From Phytohabitans maris (GTDB lineage: Bacteria; Actinomycetota; Actinomycetes; Mycobacteriales; Micromonosporaceae), in contig NZ_JAVHUY010000003.1 of the NCBI RefSeq assembly GCF_031085175.1, forward strand, positions 248,001 through 312,000: a stretch of 64,000 nucleotides of DNA, in the 5' to 3' direction. The notes under the pieces are model-generated. The model searched no databases, was not told the origin of the DNA, and worked only from the letters and a program-made list of their open reading frames with translations. Both the position numbers and the translations under genes were made by a program. Shown piece after piece: positions 1-7,901 of the stretch. The first letter of the stretch is position 1, and each line of letters begins with the position of its first letter.

Positions 1-564
1 GACGGTCACGCCGGTCGGTCCCACCTGGGCGGCCAGGAAGCGGGTCAACCCGACGAGGGCGTGCTTGCTGGCGAAGTACGAGGCGATGTCGAGGTCGATG
101 CCGGGGTAGCGGGAGGCGTCGCCGCCGACCACCCCGTACACCGAGGCGACGTTGATGACCCGGCCCCAGCCCCGCTCGATCATGCCCGGGACGAAGCGCT
201 GGAACAGCCAGAACGGCGCTTCCACGTTCAGCGTCATGATCCAGCGCCAGTCCTCGGAGCGGGCCTGCGGCCAGGGCGCCCGGTGGGCCAGGCCGGCGTT
301 GTTGACCAGTACGTCGATCTCGCCGGCGGCGGCGACCAGCACGTCGATCTCGGCCGGCTCGGTCACGTCGGCGCGGACCGGTACCACCGTGCCGCGGGCG
401 GCCAGCTCGGCGGCGGTACGCTCCAGCGGCTCCGGCCGCCGCCCGCAGATCACCACCTCCGCGCCGGCGTCCACGAACGCCTCGGTCATCTGCCGGCCCA
501 GGCCGTCGCCGCCACCGGTGACCAGGACCCGGCGCCCGGTGAGGTCGAAGTCGTCCACGGTCAC
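1..564 (-). CDS. SDR family oxidoreductase (partial, C-terminus off left edge)
   Basis: NAD(P)-dependent short-chain dehydrogenase; 188 codons are visible and the C-terminal end lies beyond the window. The cofactor motif VTGGGDGLG is at residues 15-23, NNAG is near residue 88, and the catalytic Tyr-Lys pair is in YFASK at 163-167. The GTG start at 564 lies 1 bp after the stop of the ABC transporter gene; a second in-frame GTG at 558 is possible. Its place as last visible gene of the sugar-type ABC operon suggests it oxidises or reduces the imported polyol or sugar-like compound. The substrate cannot be read from the sequence. Confidence 0.9.
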   Translation of the reverse strand, partial: MTVDDFDLTGRRVLVTGGGDGLGRQMTEAFVDAGAEVVICGRRPEPLERTAAELAARGTVVPVRADVTEPAEIDVLVAAAGEIDVLVNNAGLAHRAPWPQARSEDWRWIMTLNVEAPFWLFQRFVPGMIERGWGRVINVASVYGVVGGDASRYPGIDLDIASYFASKHALVGLTRFLAAQVGPTGVTV

Positions 565-565
565 C

Positions 566-2476
566 TCAGTGTCCTTTCAGTACGGTGGTTCCGGACTCGG
601 CCGCGTCGAGCGTGGCCTCGTCCCCGGCCGGCCCGTCCGGGCCGTCGACCGTCTCCAGTCCGGCCATCAGGTGCAGCAGCCGGGTGTGGGTCACCCGCTC
701 GATCGTGTCGTCGTAGACCACCCGGCCCAGGCGCAGCACCACGACCCGGTCGGCGACGGCGAAGACCGTCCGGATGTCGTGGCTGATGAGGATCACGCCG
801 GCGCCGTTGTCCGCGGCCTGGCGGGCGATCCGCAGCACGTTGCGGGTCTGGGTGACGCCGAGCGCCGCGGTCGGCTCGTCCAGGATGATCAGCTTGACGC
901 CCTCCTTCATCGCCCGGGCGATCGCCACCGACTGGCGCTGGCCGCCGGAGAGCCGGCCGACCGAGCGGTTGAGGTCGGTCAGCGTGATGCCGAGCGAGGC
1001 GAGCCGCTCGCGGGTGCGAGCCAGGGCGGCGCCGTCGTCCCGTACCGGGATGAAGCCGAACAGCCGGCGGCGCGGCTCGTCGCCGAGGACCAGGTTGTGC
1101 GCCACCCCGAGGTTGGGGCAGACGGCGAGGTCCTGGTGCACGGTCTCGATGCCGGCGCGGCGGGCGTCGATCGGGCCGCCGAAGTCCACCGGCGCGCCGC
1201 CCAGCTCGATCCGGCCGGCGTCCGGGCGGTGCACCCCGGAGATCAGCTTGATCAGCGTGGACTTGCCGGCGCCGTTGTCGCCGACCAGGCAGACCACCTC
1301 CCCGGCGCGGACCGAGAACGTGCCGTCGCGCAGCGCGAAGACCGGACCGAACCGGCGGGCCAGCCCCTCGACCCGCAGCACCACCGGGCCCGGCTGGTGG
1401 CCGGTCTCCCGGTCCAGGCCGTACTCCTGCGCCGCGGACGCCCCAGCGCCCGGCGGTGCCCCCGGCGTCGGGTCCGGCTCGGCCGGTGCCTCACGGCGCA
1501 CCGAGCGGGCCCGCCGGTGCTCGGCGATCTGGTCGGCGCCGAGGGCCAGCAGCAGTACCAGGCCCTTGCTGATCTGCTGCCACCAGTCCTCCAGGCCGGC
1601 GAAGATGAGCCCGGAGCTGAGTACGCCGATCGTGGCCACGCCGACGAAGACGCCGGCCGGGTGGCCGCTGCCGCCGGCGAACCCGACGCCGCCGAGGATC
1701 ACCGCGGTGAGCACGTCGAGCTCGAACGAGGTGCCGATCTGTGGCGTGCCGCTGCCCAGCCGGGCCGTGGTGAGTACCGCCACGACACCCATCAGCAGGC
1801 CGTTGAGCACGTACAGCCGGACGATCACCCAGTCGACGTTGACGCCGGTGAGCCGGGCCGCCTGCGCGTTGCCGCCGATCGCGAAGAGCCGCAGGCCGCC
1901 CGGGGTACGCAGCAGCCAGAACCCGCCGAGCACGAAGAGCACCGCCGCGACGATCACCGGCAGCGGCACCTCGTTGATCCGGGCCCGGCCGAGGAAGATG
2001 AACGCCTCGGAGAAGCCGAAGACCGAGCGCCCCTCGCTGACCAGGTAGGCCAGTCCCTTGAAGACCGCCATCGTGCCCAGCGTCACGATGAGCGGCGATA
2101 TCTTCATGTACCGGACCAGGATGCCGTTGGTCAGGCCGAGCACCAGGCCGGCCAGGAGCCCGACCGCCACCGCCAGCACCACGTTTCCCGAGTCCTTGGC
2201 GAACTGCGCGGTGATCACGGAGATCAGCGCGTACTGCCCGCCGATGGAGAGGTCGACGTTGCCGGAGACGAGCAGGAACATCGCGCCGATCGCGGCGATC
2301 GCGATCGCGGAGATGTTCATCAGGATCGTCAGTCCATTGGAGACGGTGAAGAAATTGTCGAACGAGATTCCGAAGTAGGCGACCAGGACGGCGCAGAGCA
2401 GGGCGAGCCCCGTGCGCCGGCTGGGTTCTCCGGGTACCAGGTATCGGCGGTTGGCCGCCACGGACGCGATCGACAA
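566..2476 (-). CDS. Ribose-type ABC transporter, permease fused to ATPase
   Basis: Single 636-residue protein combining both membrane and energy subunits of a carbohydrate-type (RbsC/RbsA-like) importer. Residues ~20-325 are a multi-TM permease with the family hallmark SGNVDLSIGG near 70-80. A Pro/Ala/Gly-rich linker (~330-365) joins it to one ABC domain with Walker A GDNGAGKST near residue 400, signature LSGGQRQS, Walker B LIILDEPTAA and the H-loop region LISHD. Classical RbsA carries two ABC domains; this has one, as in FrcA-type systems. It follows the binding-protein gene by 19 bp, so the two form one importer. The fusion is real in frame, with no frameshift visible. Confidence 0.92.
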   Translation of the reverse strand: MSIASVAANRRYLVPGEPSRRTGLALLCAVLVAYFGISFDNFFTVSNGLTILMNISAIAIAAIGAMFLLVSGNVDLSIGGQYALISVITAQFAKDSGNVVLAVAVGLLAGLVLGLTNGILVRYMKISPLIVTLGTMAVFKGLAYLVSEGRSVFGFSEAFIFLGRARINEVPLPVIVAAVLFVLGGFWLLRTPGGLRLFAIGGNAQAARLTGVNVDWVIVRLYVLNGLLMGVVAVLTTARLGSGTPQIGTSFELDVLTAVILGGVGFAGGSGHPAGVFVGVATIGVLSSGLIFAGLEDWWQQISKGLVLLLALGADQIAEHRRARSVRREAPAEPDPTPGAPPGAGASAAQEYGLDRETGHQPGPVVLRVEGLARRFGPVFALRDGTFSVRAGEVVCLVGDNGAGKSTLIKLISGVHRPDAGRIELGGAPVDFGGPIDARRAGIETVHQDLAVCPNLGVAHNLVLGDEPRRRLFGFIPVRDDGAALARTRERLASLGITLTDLNRSVGRLSGGQRQSVAIARAMKEGVKLIILDEPTAALGVTQTRNVLRIARQAADNGAGVILISHDIRTVFAVADRVVVLRLGRVVYDDTIERVTHTRLLHLMAGLETVDGPDGPAGDEATLDAAESGTTVLKGH

Positions 2477-2495
2477 CTCGACCCCCTCGCCAGAC

Positions 2496-3695
2496 TCAGG
2501 CGGCGTAGTTGATGAACTGCTCGCGATCCTGGTAGCGGATCGAGCCGAGCATGGTGAAGTACTCGGCGGAGTTCTTCCAGGTCTCCGCCACGGCCTTCAT
2601 GTCGGCCTGGTACTTGTCGATGGTGGCGGCCGAGTTGAGCTCGATCGCGTTGAACTGCATCACCTGCGGGACCGGCTTGCCCTCCAGCCAGTCGGCGGCG
2701 AACTGCCCCCACGCGTACCCCATCAGCGGGTAGGCGAAGGCGAAGCTGGCCTTGTACGCGCCGCCCTTGCGGATCTCGGCGAGCGCCTGCTCGTCGCCGT
2801 CGATGCCGGACAGGTACATCTCCGGCTTCGCCTTGCCGGCGGCCTGGAGGGCGGCGAGCGCGCCGAGGCAGTACGTGTCGCCGCCGATGACCACGTTCAC
2901 GTCGGGGTTGGCCTGCAGGACGGTGTTCATCGCCTTGAACCCGCCGTCCTGCGTGATGGCCGGCGGCTGGATGTCGGTGACGATCTTCACGCCCGAACCG
3001 GCGGTCTTGAGCCCGTCGAGCGCGCCCTGGTGGCGGGCCTTGAGCACCTCGATGGTGTCGGTGTTGAAGTAGACGACGTTGGCCTGCCCGCCGAGCTTCT
3101 CGGTGATGTACTTTGCGGCCGCCATCCCCTGCGCGTTGCCCACCTTGTACTGGTCGGCCGCCACCTGCGAGGTGCACGGCGGGGTGACCAGGGAGAGCAC
3201 CGCCGCGCCGGCCTCGATCGCCCGCTTCAGCAGCGGCGCCTGGGCGTTGGCGTCCAGCGGCTGGATGCAGAGCGCCGCGATGCCGCGCTGCAGGAACGTC
3301 TCGATCTGCTCGACGTTCTTGGCCGAGTCGTCGTTGGCGATGGCCGTGATGAACTCCAGGCCGCGGGCCGTGGCGGCCGACTCGATGGCCCGGGTGATCT
3401 GGAGGAAGAACTCCGCGTCGGAGGTGTTGGCCCAGGCGATCCGCTTGGGCAGGTCGGGCTTCTCGCCCGCCGCGCCGTTGAAGTCGAAGGGCGCCAGCTG
3501 CTTCTTCTCGGTGATCCCGTTGCCGATCACCTTCTCGCCGGAGCCCGAGCCGGATCCGGAGTCCGAGCCGTCGTCGACCGAACAGGCCCCCAGCAGTGGC
3601 AGGCCGACAAAGGTACCCGCGCCCGCGAGCGCGCCGATTCGCAGAAGGTTACGCCGGTTGAGCTGCCCCCGCCCCGCTGTTGTGTCACCAGGCAT
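2496..3695 (-). CDS. Sugar-type ABC transporter substrate-binding lipoprotein
   Basis: Periplasmic-binding-protein type (Peripla_BP_4-like) solute receptor of 399 residues for the fused permease-ATPase downstream. The N-terminus has a twin-arginine segment RRNLLRIG (residues 14-21) followed by a lipobox LLGAC with Cys38, so it is probably Tat-exported and lipid-anchored. A Ser/Gly/Asp-rich linker follows. The mature part resembles ribose/rhizopine-type receptors in layout (CIQPLDANAQAPLLKRA, VIGGDTYCLGALAAL, YLSGIDGDEQAL). The promoter (TTGACA-N18-TAGCGT) and an inverted-repeat operator lie just upstream. The ligand is unknown. Confidence 0.9.
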   Translation of the reverse strand: MPGDTTAGRGQLNRRNLLRIGALAGAGTFVGLPLLGACSVDDGSDSGSGSGSGEKVIGNGITEKKQLAPFDFNGAAGEKPDLPKRIAWANTSDAEFFLQITRAIESAATARGLEFITAIANDDSAKNVEQIETFLQRGIAALCIQPLDANAQAPLLKRAIEAGAAVLSLVTPPCTSQVAADQYKVGNAQGMAAAKYITEKLGGQANVVYFNTDTIEVLKARHQGALDGLKTAGSGVKIVTDIQPPAITQDGGFKAMNTVLQANPDVNVVIGGDTYCLGALAALQAAGKAKPEMYLSGIDGDEQALAEIRKGGAYKASFAFAYPLMGYAWGQFAADWLEGKPVPQVMQFNAIELNSAATIDKYQADMKAVAETWKNSAEYFTMLGSIRYQDREQFINYAA

Positions 3696-3719
3696 GTGTG
3701 CGACTCCTCTGTCATCGGG

Positions 3720-3732
3720 TCCGCATTGCGGA
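3720..3732. promoter_or_regulatory. Probable IclR-type operator (TCCGC-ATT-GCGGA)
   Basis: Perfect 5-bp inverted repeat TCCGC/GCGGA with spacer ATT, located between the probable transcription start and the start codon of the binding-protein gene. A related half site TATGCGGA follows at 3746-3752. The same dyad recurs in the divergent mlrC/iclR region at 5378 and 5457, so it is probably bound by the IclR protein encoded at 5510-6274 (inference). Confidence 0.6.
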
Positions 3733-3753
3733 CTCCGATTTTGCTATGCGGAC

Positions 3754-3783
3754 ACGCTAGGGACAGCGCTCGTGATCTGTCAA
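3754..3783 (-). promoter_or_regulatory. Sigma-70-like promoter of the binding protein/ABC/SDR operon
   Basis: On the minus strand TTGACA (3778-3783) is followed after 18 bp by TAGCGT (3754-3759). The expected start of transcription is near 3747, about 50 bp before the start codon at 3695, with the operator at 3720-3732 inside the leader. Confidence 0.5.
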
Positions 3784-3843
3784 CCGGCCGGATCGCCTTG
3801 ATCGTCTCCGCAACCAAGCTGTGACCAGCGCGAATCGGGCGGA

Positions 3844-5331
3844 TCAGGTCGCGGCGAGCGCGGCGGCCACCTCGGCCTCCCAGCGCGGGTCGCGTTCCAG
3901 CGGGTACAGCGGCTCCGGCCGGGAGCGGTAGCCGAGCTGGTCGACGGCGGCCGGGCAGTAGCCGGGCGTGCGGGCGTAGACGGCCCGGGCGGCGTACCCG
4001 GCGAAGGCGGCCTTCCAGGCGATCGCCCCCTTGGCGACGATGGCGCGCGCCGACCGCGGGCGTACGTCCACCGCGGCCAGGTGGTCGTCGTCGAACGGCA
4101 CCACCCGCCGCTCGGTCAGCACCAGCTCCCCGATCCGGTCCTCGACCACCGCGACGCGCCCCATCCGCACCCGCTGGCCGCGCATGTACGAGCCGGTGCG
4201 CAGGTAGCTGACCTCGCCGTACCGGCGGACCGGGCCGGCGGCCGGGTAGGGCGGGCCCATCAGCGGGTCGCTGTGCCCGCCCACCGGCAACGCCAGCGAC
4301 GCCCCTGCCGCCTCGTGCGCCCGGGCGACCGCGGCCGGATCCCAGATCACCGCGACCGCGCCGGTGGCCCGGGCCCGGGCCAGCGCGTGCAGCAGCGCCG
4401 TGCCGTCGCCCGGCGAGCCGCCGCCGACGTTGTCGGCCACGTCGACGAGGACCACCGGGTGCGGTGCCGCGATCGCGGCGGCGGCCGCCTGGTCCGGGCC
4501 GACCAGCGGCGCGGCGAACTCGGCCCGCCGGGCCCACACCAGCGCCGCCAGCTCGCGGGCCCGCTCGGCCGCCCTCGCCCGGGCCGCGACGTAGACGGCG
4601 AAGCCGAGCCGGTCGGTCTCCGCGTACGCGAAGCCGGGCAGCGCGCTGGCGGCCCAGACGTCCGGGTCGGCGCGGAGCGCGTCGGTCGCGGCCAGCAGGT
4701 GCCGCATCGGGGCCACGGCGTCCTCCTGCGCGTGCGGCACGGTCAGCAGCGGGAGCTTGACCAGGTGCCGGTCCGGGCGGGCGCCGGAGCGGGCCATCCG
4801 GACCACGAGCTCCAGCGCCTCGGCGCCGCGCTCGGCCATGTCCACGTGCGGGTAGCTGCGGTACCCGCAGAGCACGTCGGCCGCGCGGGCCAGGGCCGGC
4901 CCGACGTTGGCGTGGTAGTCGAGGGTGACGCCGATCGGCAGCTCGCCGAGGACGGCGCGGAGCGCGGCCACGGTCTCCGCCTCCGGGTCGGGGTGGCCGT
5001 CGACCACCATCGCGCCGTGCAGCGAGAGCACCAGCCCGTCCAGGGGCGGTGCCGCCCGGGCCCGCTCGACCAGCGTGCGCAGCATCCCCTCGAACGCGCC
5101 CCGGTCCACCGTCCCGGCCGGCAGCGCGGCGCCGAACAGCAGCCCCACCGGCTGGACCCGGTGCTCGCGCGCGGCCGCGATCGCGCCGCCCAGCTCGGTG
5201 CCGGTGCCGGCGAGGCCGGCGACCAGGTCAGCCCCCTCGAACAGCTGGTACCGGCGGAAGTCGTCCAGCGTCGTCGGCCGCGGCGCGAAGGTGTTGGTCT
5301 CCTGCCAGATGCCACCGAGCCCGATTCTCAT
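3844..5331 (-). CDS. M81 family metallopeptidase (MlrC-like)
   Basis: 495-residue protein of the MlrC/COG5476 family (M81), named after the metallopeptidase of microcystin degradation but mostly of unknown substrate. The N-terminal hallmark GIWQETNTFAPRPTTLDDF is at residues 7-25. A DYHANV motif near 140, a SYPHVDM segment and the conserved VDVADNVGGGSPGDGT block near 300 are present; the family binds zinc through Asp/His residues. Its ATG at 5331 is preceded by a promoter overlapping an IclR-type operator. Linkage to a D-aminoacylase and a D-serine-dehydratase-like enzyme across the divergent promoter suggests a role on an amide- or peptide-like substrate (inference). Confidence 0.9.
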   Translation of the reverse strand: MRIGLGGIWQETNTFAPRPTTLDDFRRYQLFEGADLVAGLAGTGTELGGAIAAAREHRVQPVGLLFGAALPAGTVDRGAFEGMLRTLVERARAAPPLDGLVLSLHGAMVVDGHPDPEAETVAALRAVLGELPIGVTLDYHANVGPALARAADVLCGYRSYPHVDMAERGAEALELVVRMARSGARPDRHLVKLPLLTVPHAQEDAVAPMRHLLAATDALRADPDVWAASALPGFAYAETDRLGFAVYVAARARAAERARELAALVWARRAEFAAPLVGPDQAAAAAIAAPHPVVLVDVADNVGGGSPGDGTALLHALARARATGAVAVIWDPAAVARAHEAAGASLALPVGGHSDPLMGPPYPAAGPVRRYGEVSYLRTGSYMRGQRVRMGRVAVVEDRIGELVLTERRVVPFDDDHLAAVDVRPRSARAIVAKGAIAWKAAFAGYAARAVYARTPGYCPAAVDQLGYRSRPEPLYPLERDPRWEAEVAAALAAT

Positions 5332-5369
5332 GATCGATCACCGACCCCTTGATCGTGTACGCTACGCGA

Positions 5370-5398
5370 AATCTAGTTCCGCGAAGCGGACTAGACAA
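5370..5398 (-). promoter_or_regulatory. Promoter of the mlrC-like gene with operator in the spacer
   Basis: Minus-strand TTGTCT (5393-5398), 17-bp spacer, TAGATT (5370-5375). The dyad TCCGC-GAA-GCGGA occupies most of the spacer, the classic arrangement for direct repression or regulator-dependent control. Confidence 0.5.
5378..5390. promoter_or_regulatory. Probable IclR-type operator (TCCGC-GAA-GCGGA)
   Basis: Perfect 5-bp inverted repeat with a 3-bp spacer. The symmetry continues outward as CTAG on both sides (CTAGT-T-CCGC against GCGG-ACTAG, one extra T on the left). It lies between the divergent mlrC-like and iclR genes. Confidence 0.6.
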
Positions 5399-5447
5399 CG
5401 ATCTCGGCGGAGGCGGGTATGGCTGGTCGGGAGATGTCCGCACTACG

Positions 5448-5469
5448 TACAATCGGTCCTCATTGCGGA
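5448..5469 (+). promoter_or_regulatory. -10 element and autoregulatory operator of the iclR gene
   Basis: TACAAT at 5448-5453 is a good -10 hexamer (no clear -35 at 17-18 bp). The dyad TCCTC-ATT-GCGGA at 5457-5469 overlaps the expected transcription start. It matches the 3720-3732 site at 12 of 13 positions. A further half site TCCGCACTACG starts at 5437. This suggests that the IclR protein represses its own gene. Confidence 0.5.
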
Positions 5470-5509
5470 ATTGGTGGCACCAGCGGATCCGGAACGGAGC
5501 TCGGCGACC

Positions 5510-6274
5510 GTGACCAACGAACGGCGCTCGGACGAGGTCAACGTCCTCGTCAAGGCACTGGACATCCTCGACCGGATGGCGACCGACGCACCCTGCACGG
5601 TGGCGCAGCTCTGCCAGCACACGGGCGTGACGAAGCCGGCGGCCTACCGCATCCTCAAGACCTTGGACCAGCGTGGCTACGTGGTCCGCGACGAGGTACG
5701 CCGGGAGTACTCCCTCGGCCCCGCACTGTACGGCCTGAGCCGCGCCGCGCGAAACTCCACCGACCTGGTCCGGCTGGCCCGCCCGGCGATGCAGGCGCTG
5801 CACGAGGAGTTCGGCGAGACGGTCAACCTCGGCGTGGTCAGCCACGGCCAGGTGGTCTACCTGGACGCGATCGAGAGCGTCCAGCGGCTGCGCACCACGG
5901 TCCAGATCGCGCTCCGGGACAACATCCACACCACCGCGCTCGGCAAGACCATCCTCGCGGCGCTGCCCGAGCAGGAGGTACGCGAGCAGCTCGCCGAGGC
6001 CGACTGGTCCCCGATCACGCCGAACACGCTCGGCTCCGCCGAGGCGCTCCTGGCCGACCTGCCCCGGTTCCGGGCCCAGGGTTACGCGATCGACGACGAG
6101 GAGAACGAGGTCGGCTCCCGCTGCGTGGCGTCGTCCATCCTGGACAGTGCCGGCCGGCCGGTCGCGGCGATCAGCGTCTCCGCGCCGACGCCGCGGATGA
6201 CCGACGAGACGCTCGCCACGATCGGCGCGCGGCTGGTCGAGACGTGCAAGCGGGTGGGCGACGCGCTGACCTGA
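5510..6274 (+). CDS. IclR family transcriptional regulator
   Basis: 254-residue regulator with an N-terminal winged HTH (residues ~8-70, VNVLVKALDILDRM then TVAQLCQHTGVTKPAAYRILKTL) and a C-terminal IclR effector domain, including the conserved HTTALGKTILAALP block and a final SVSAPTPRM segment. A longer reading frame extends upstream, but GTG at 5510 fits the family N-terminus and has GGA-rich bases about 10-18 bp upstream. It lies between divergent catabolic genes, and its likely operators are at 3720, 5378 and 5457. The natural effector is unknown and is probably the locus substrate. Confidence 0.93.
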   Translation: MTNERRSDEVNVLVKALDILDRMATDAPCTVAQLCQHTGVTKPAAYRILKTLDQRGYVVRDEVRREYSLGPALYGLSRAARNSTDLVRLARPAMQALHEEFGETVNLGVVSHGQVVYLDAIESVQRLRTTVQIALRDNIHTTALGKTILAALPEQEVREQLAEADWSPITPNTLGSAEALLADLPRFRAQGYAIDDEENEVGSRCVASSILDSAGRPVAAISVSAPTPRMTDETLATIGARLVETCKRVGDALT

Positions 6275-6323
6275 CCGTCCGGGCCGCGCTCGCCCGGGCC
6301 CGGCTGCCCCGCGGTGGCCGGGG

Positions 6324-7901
6324 ATGAGCCTCGACCTGCTGCTGCGCGGCGCGACCACTGTGGACGGTACCGGCGCGCGGCCGCGCCGGCTCGACGTCGG
6401 CGTGTCCGGCGACCGGATCCGGTTCCTGGGCGTCACCGGGCACCCGCCGGCCACCCGTACGCTCGACCTGTCCGGGCTGGTCCTCGCCCCCGGCTTCGTC
6501 GACATCCACACCCACTCCGACGTCAGCCTGCTGCACGACCCGGCCGGGCAGAGCAAGGTGCTGCAGGGCGTCACCACCGAGGTCGTCGGCAACTGCGGCT
6601 TCTCCGCCTTCCCGGTGCACCCCGACCGGCGGGCGATGCTCCGCGACCACCTGGCCCGGCTCGGCGACCCGCCCAGGACTCCACTCTGGACCGACTTCGA
6701 CGGGTACGCGGACGCGCTGGACGCCGCCCGGCCGGCCGTCAACGTCGCCGCGCTGGTCGGGCACAGCGCGCTGCGGATCGCCGCGATGGCCGACCCGTAC
6801 GCGCCGGCCGGGCCGGAGGACGTCGAGCGGATGCGGCGGCTGCTCGACGCGGCGCTGGCCGCCGGGGCGTACGGGCTCTCCACCGGGCTCACCCACACCC
6901 CGTCCGCGCTCGGCGGCACCGCCGAGGTCACCGCGCTCGTGGAGGTCTGCGCCCGGCACGGTGCCCTGTACGCCACCCACGCCCGCGCCGCCGCCGGGCG
7001 CGAGCTGGCCGCGATCGACGAGGCGGTCGAGACCACCCGGGCGGCCGGCGGCCGGCTCCAGTTCTCCCACCTCGCCCTCAACGACCCCGCCTACTGGGGA
7101 CGCGCCGGCGCGGCGCTGGAGCGCTTCGACACCGCCCGCGCCGAGGGGCTCGACGTCGCCTTCGACGTGTACCCGTACGACGCCTCCTCCTCCGCCCTGA
7201 TCCAGTACCTGCCGCCCTGGGCGCAGCGGGGCGGCGGCGCGGGGCTGCGGGCCAACGCCGCCGACCCGGGGTGGCGGGCGCGGGCGCTCGAGGCCGTGCG
7301 GGAGGGGTTCTTCGGCGGCATCCCCTGGCACTGGGAACGGGTCACGCTCATCGCCGCCGGCCCGCACCGCGCCCTGGTCGGGCAGAGCGTCGCGGCGATC
7401 GCCGCCAGCCGCGCCGAACCGCCGGAACAGGTCGTGCTCGACCTCTGCGTCGAGCTCGGCGACGCCGCCCAGGTCGTCCTCCACTACCGCACCGAGGCCG
7501 ACATGACCGCGTTCCTGGCGCACCCGCTGTCGATCGTCGGCTCGGACGGCAACGCCCTGCCGCTGGCCGGCGCCGACCTGACGCACCCGCGCGCGTTCGG
7601 CACGTTCCCGCGCGTCCTGCGCCGGTACGCCGGGCAGCTCGGGCTCGCCACCGCGGTACGCAAGATGACCCTCGCACCGGCCCGGCGGCTCGGCCTCACC
7701 GACCGCGGGCGGATCGCCGCCGGCGCCGTCGCCGACCTGGTCGCCTTCGACCCCGACGCGGTCGCCGACCGGGCCACCTTCGCCGAACCCCGGCGGGCGC
7801 CGGACGGGATCCCCCTCGTCGTGGTCGGCGGGCGGATCGTCGTACGGGACGGCGTGGTCGGCGCCGCCCGGCCCGGAAAGGTGCTGCGCCGTGGCCGGTG
7901 A
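6324..7901 (+). CDS. N-acyl-D-amino-acid deacylase (D-aminoacylase family)
   Basis: Amidohydrolase-superfamily enzyme of 525 residues that removes the acyl group from N-acyl-D-amino acids. The metal-site pattern of D-aminoacylases is intact: HTHSD near residue 65, the bridging Cys in VVGNCGFS near 95, ATHAR and QFSHLAL histidines in the middle, and IVGSDG for the catalytic Asp. The N-terminus DLLLRGATTVDGTG and the C-terminal IVVRDGVVG form the usual composite beta sandwich. It starts 49 bp after iclR and overlaps the next gene by 11 bp, so the two are translationally coupled. Confidence 0.92.
   Translation: MSLDLLLRGATTVDGTGARPRRLDVGVSGDRIRFLGVTGHPPATRTLDLSGLVLAPGFVDIHTHSDVSLLHDPAGQSKVLQGVTTEVVGNCGFSAFPVHPDRRAMLRDHLARLGDPPRTPLWTDFDGYADALDAARPAVNVAALVGHSALRIAAMADPYAPAGPEDVERMRRLLDAALAAGAYGLSTGLTHTPSALGGTAEVTALVEVCARHGALYATHARAAAGRELAAIDEAVETTRAAGGRLQFSHLALNDPAYWGRAGAALERFDTARAEGLDVAFDVYPYDASSSALIQYLPPWAQRGGGAGLRANAADPGWRARALEAVREGFFGGIPWHWERVTLIAAGPHRALVGQSVAAIAASRAEPPEQVVLDLCVELGDAAQVVLHYRTEADMTAFLAHPLSIVGSDGNALPLAGADLTHPRAFGTFPRVLRRYAGQLGLATAVRKMTLAPARRLGLTDRGRIAAGAVADLVAFDPDAVADRATFAEPRRAPDGIPLVVVGGRIVVRDGVVGAARPGKVLRRGR

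Noticed and set aside
152-2512. Long plus-strand open frame over the ABC transporter
   Set aside because: The minus-strand product has complete ABC permease and ATPase motifs, and the plus-strand translation has none.
4925-5509. Upstream extension of the iclR reading frame by 195 codons
   Set aside because: It would run through the mlrC gene and the divergent promoters. IclR similarity begins after GTG 5510.
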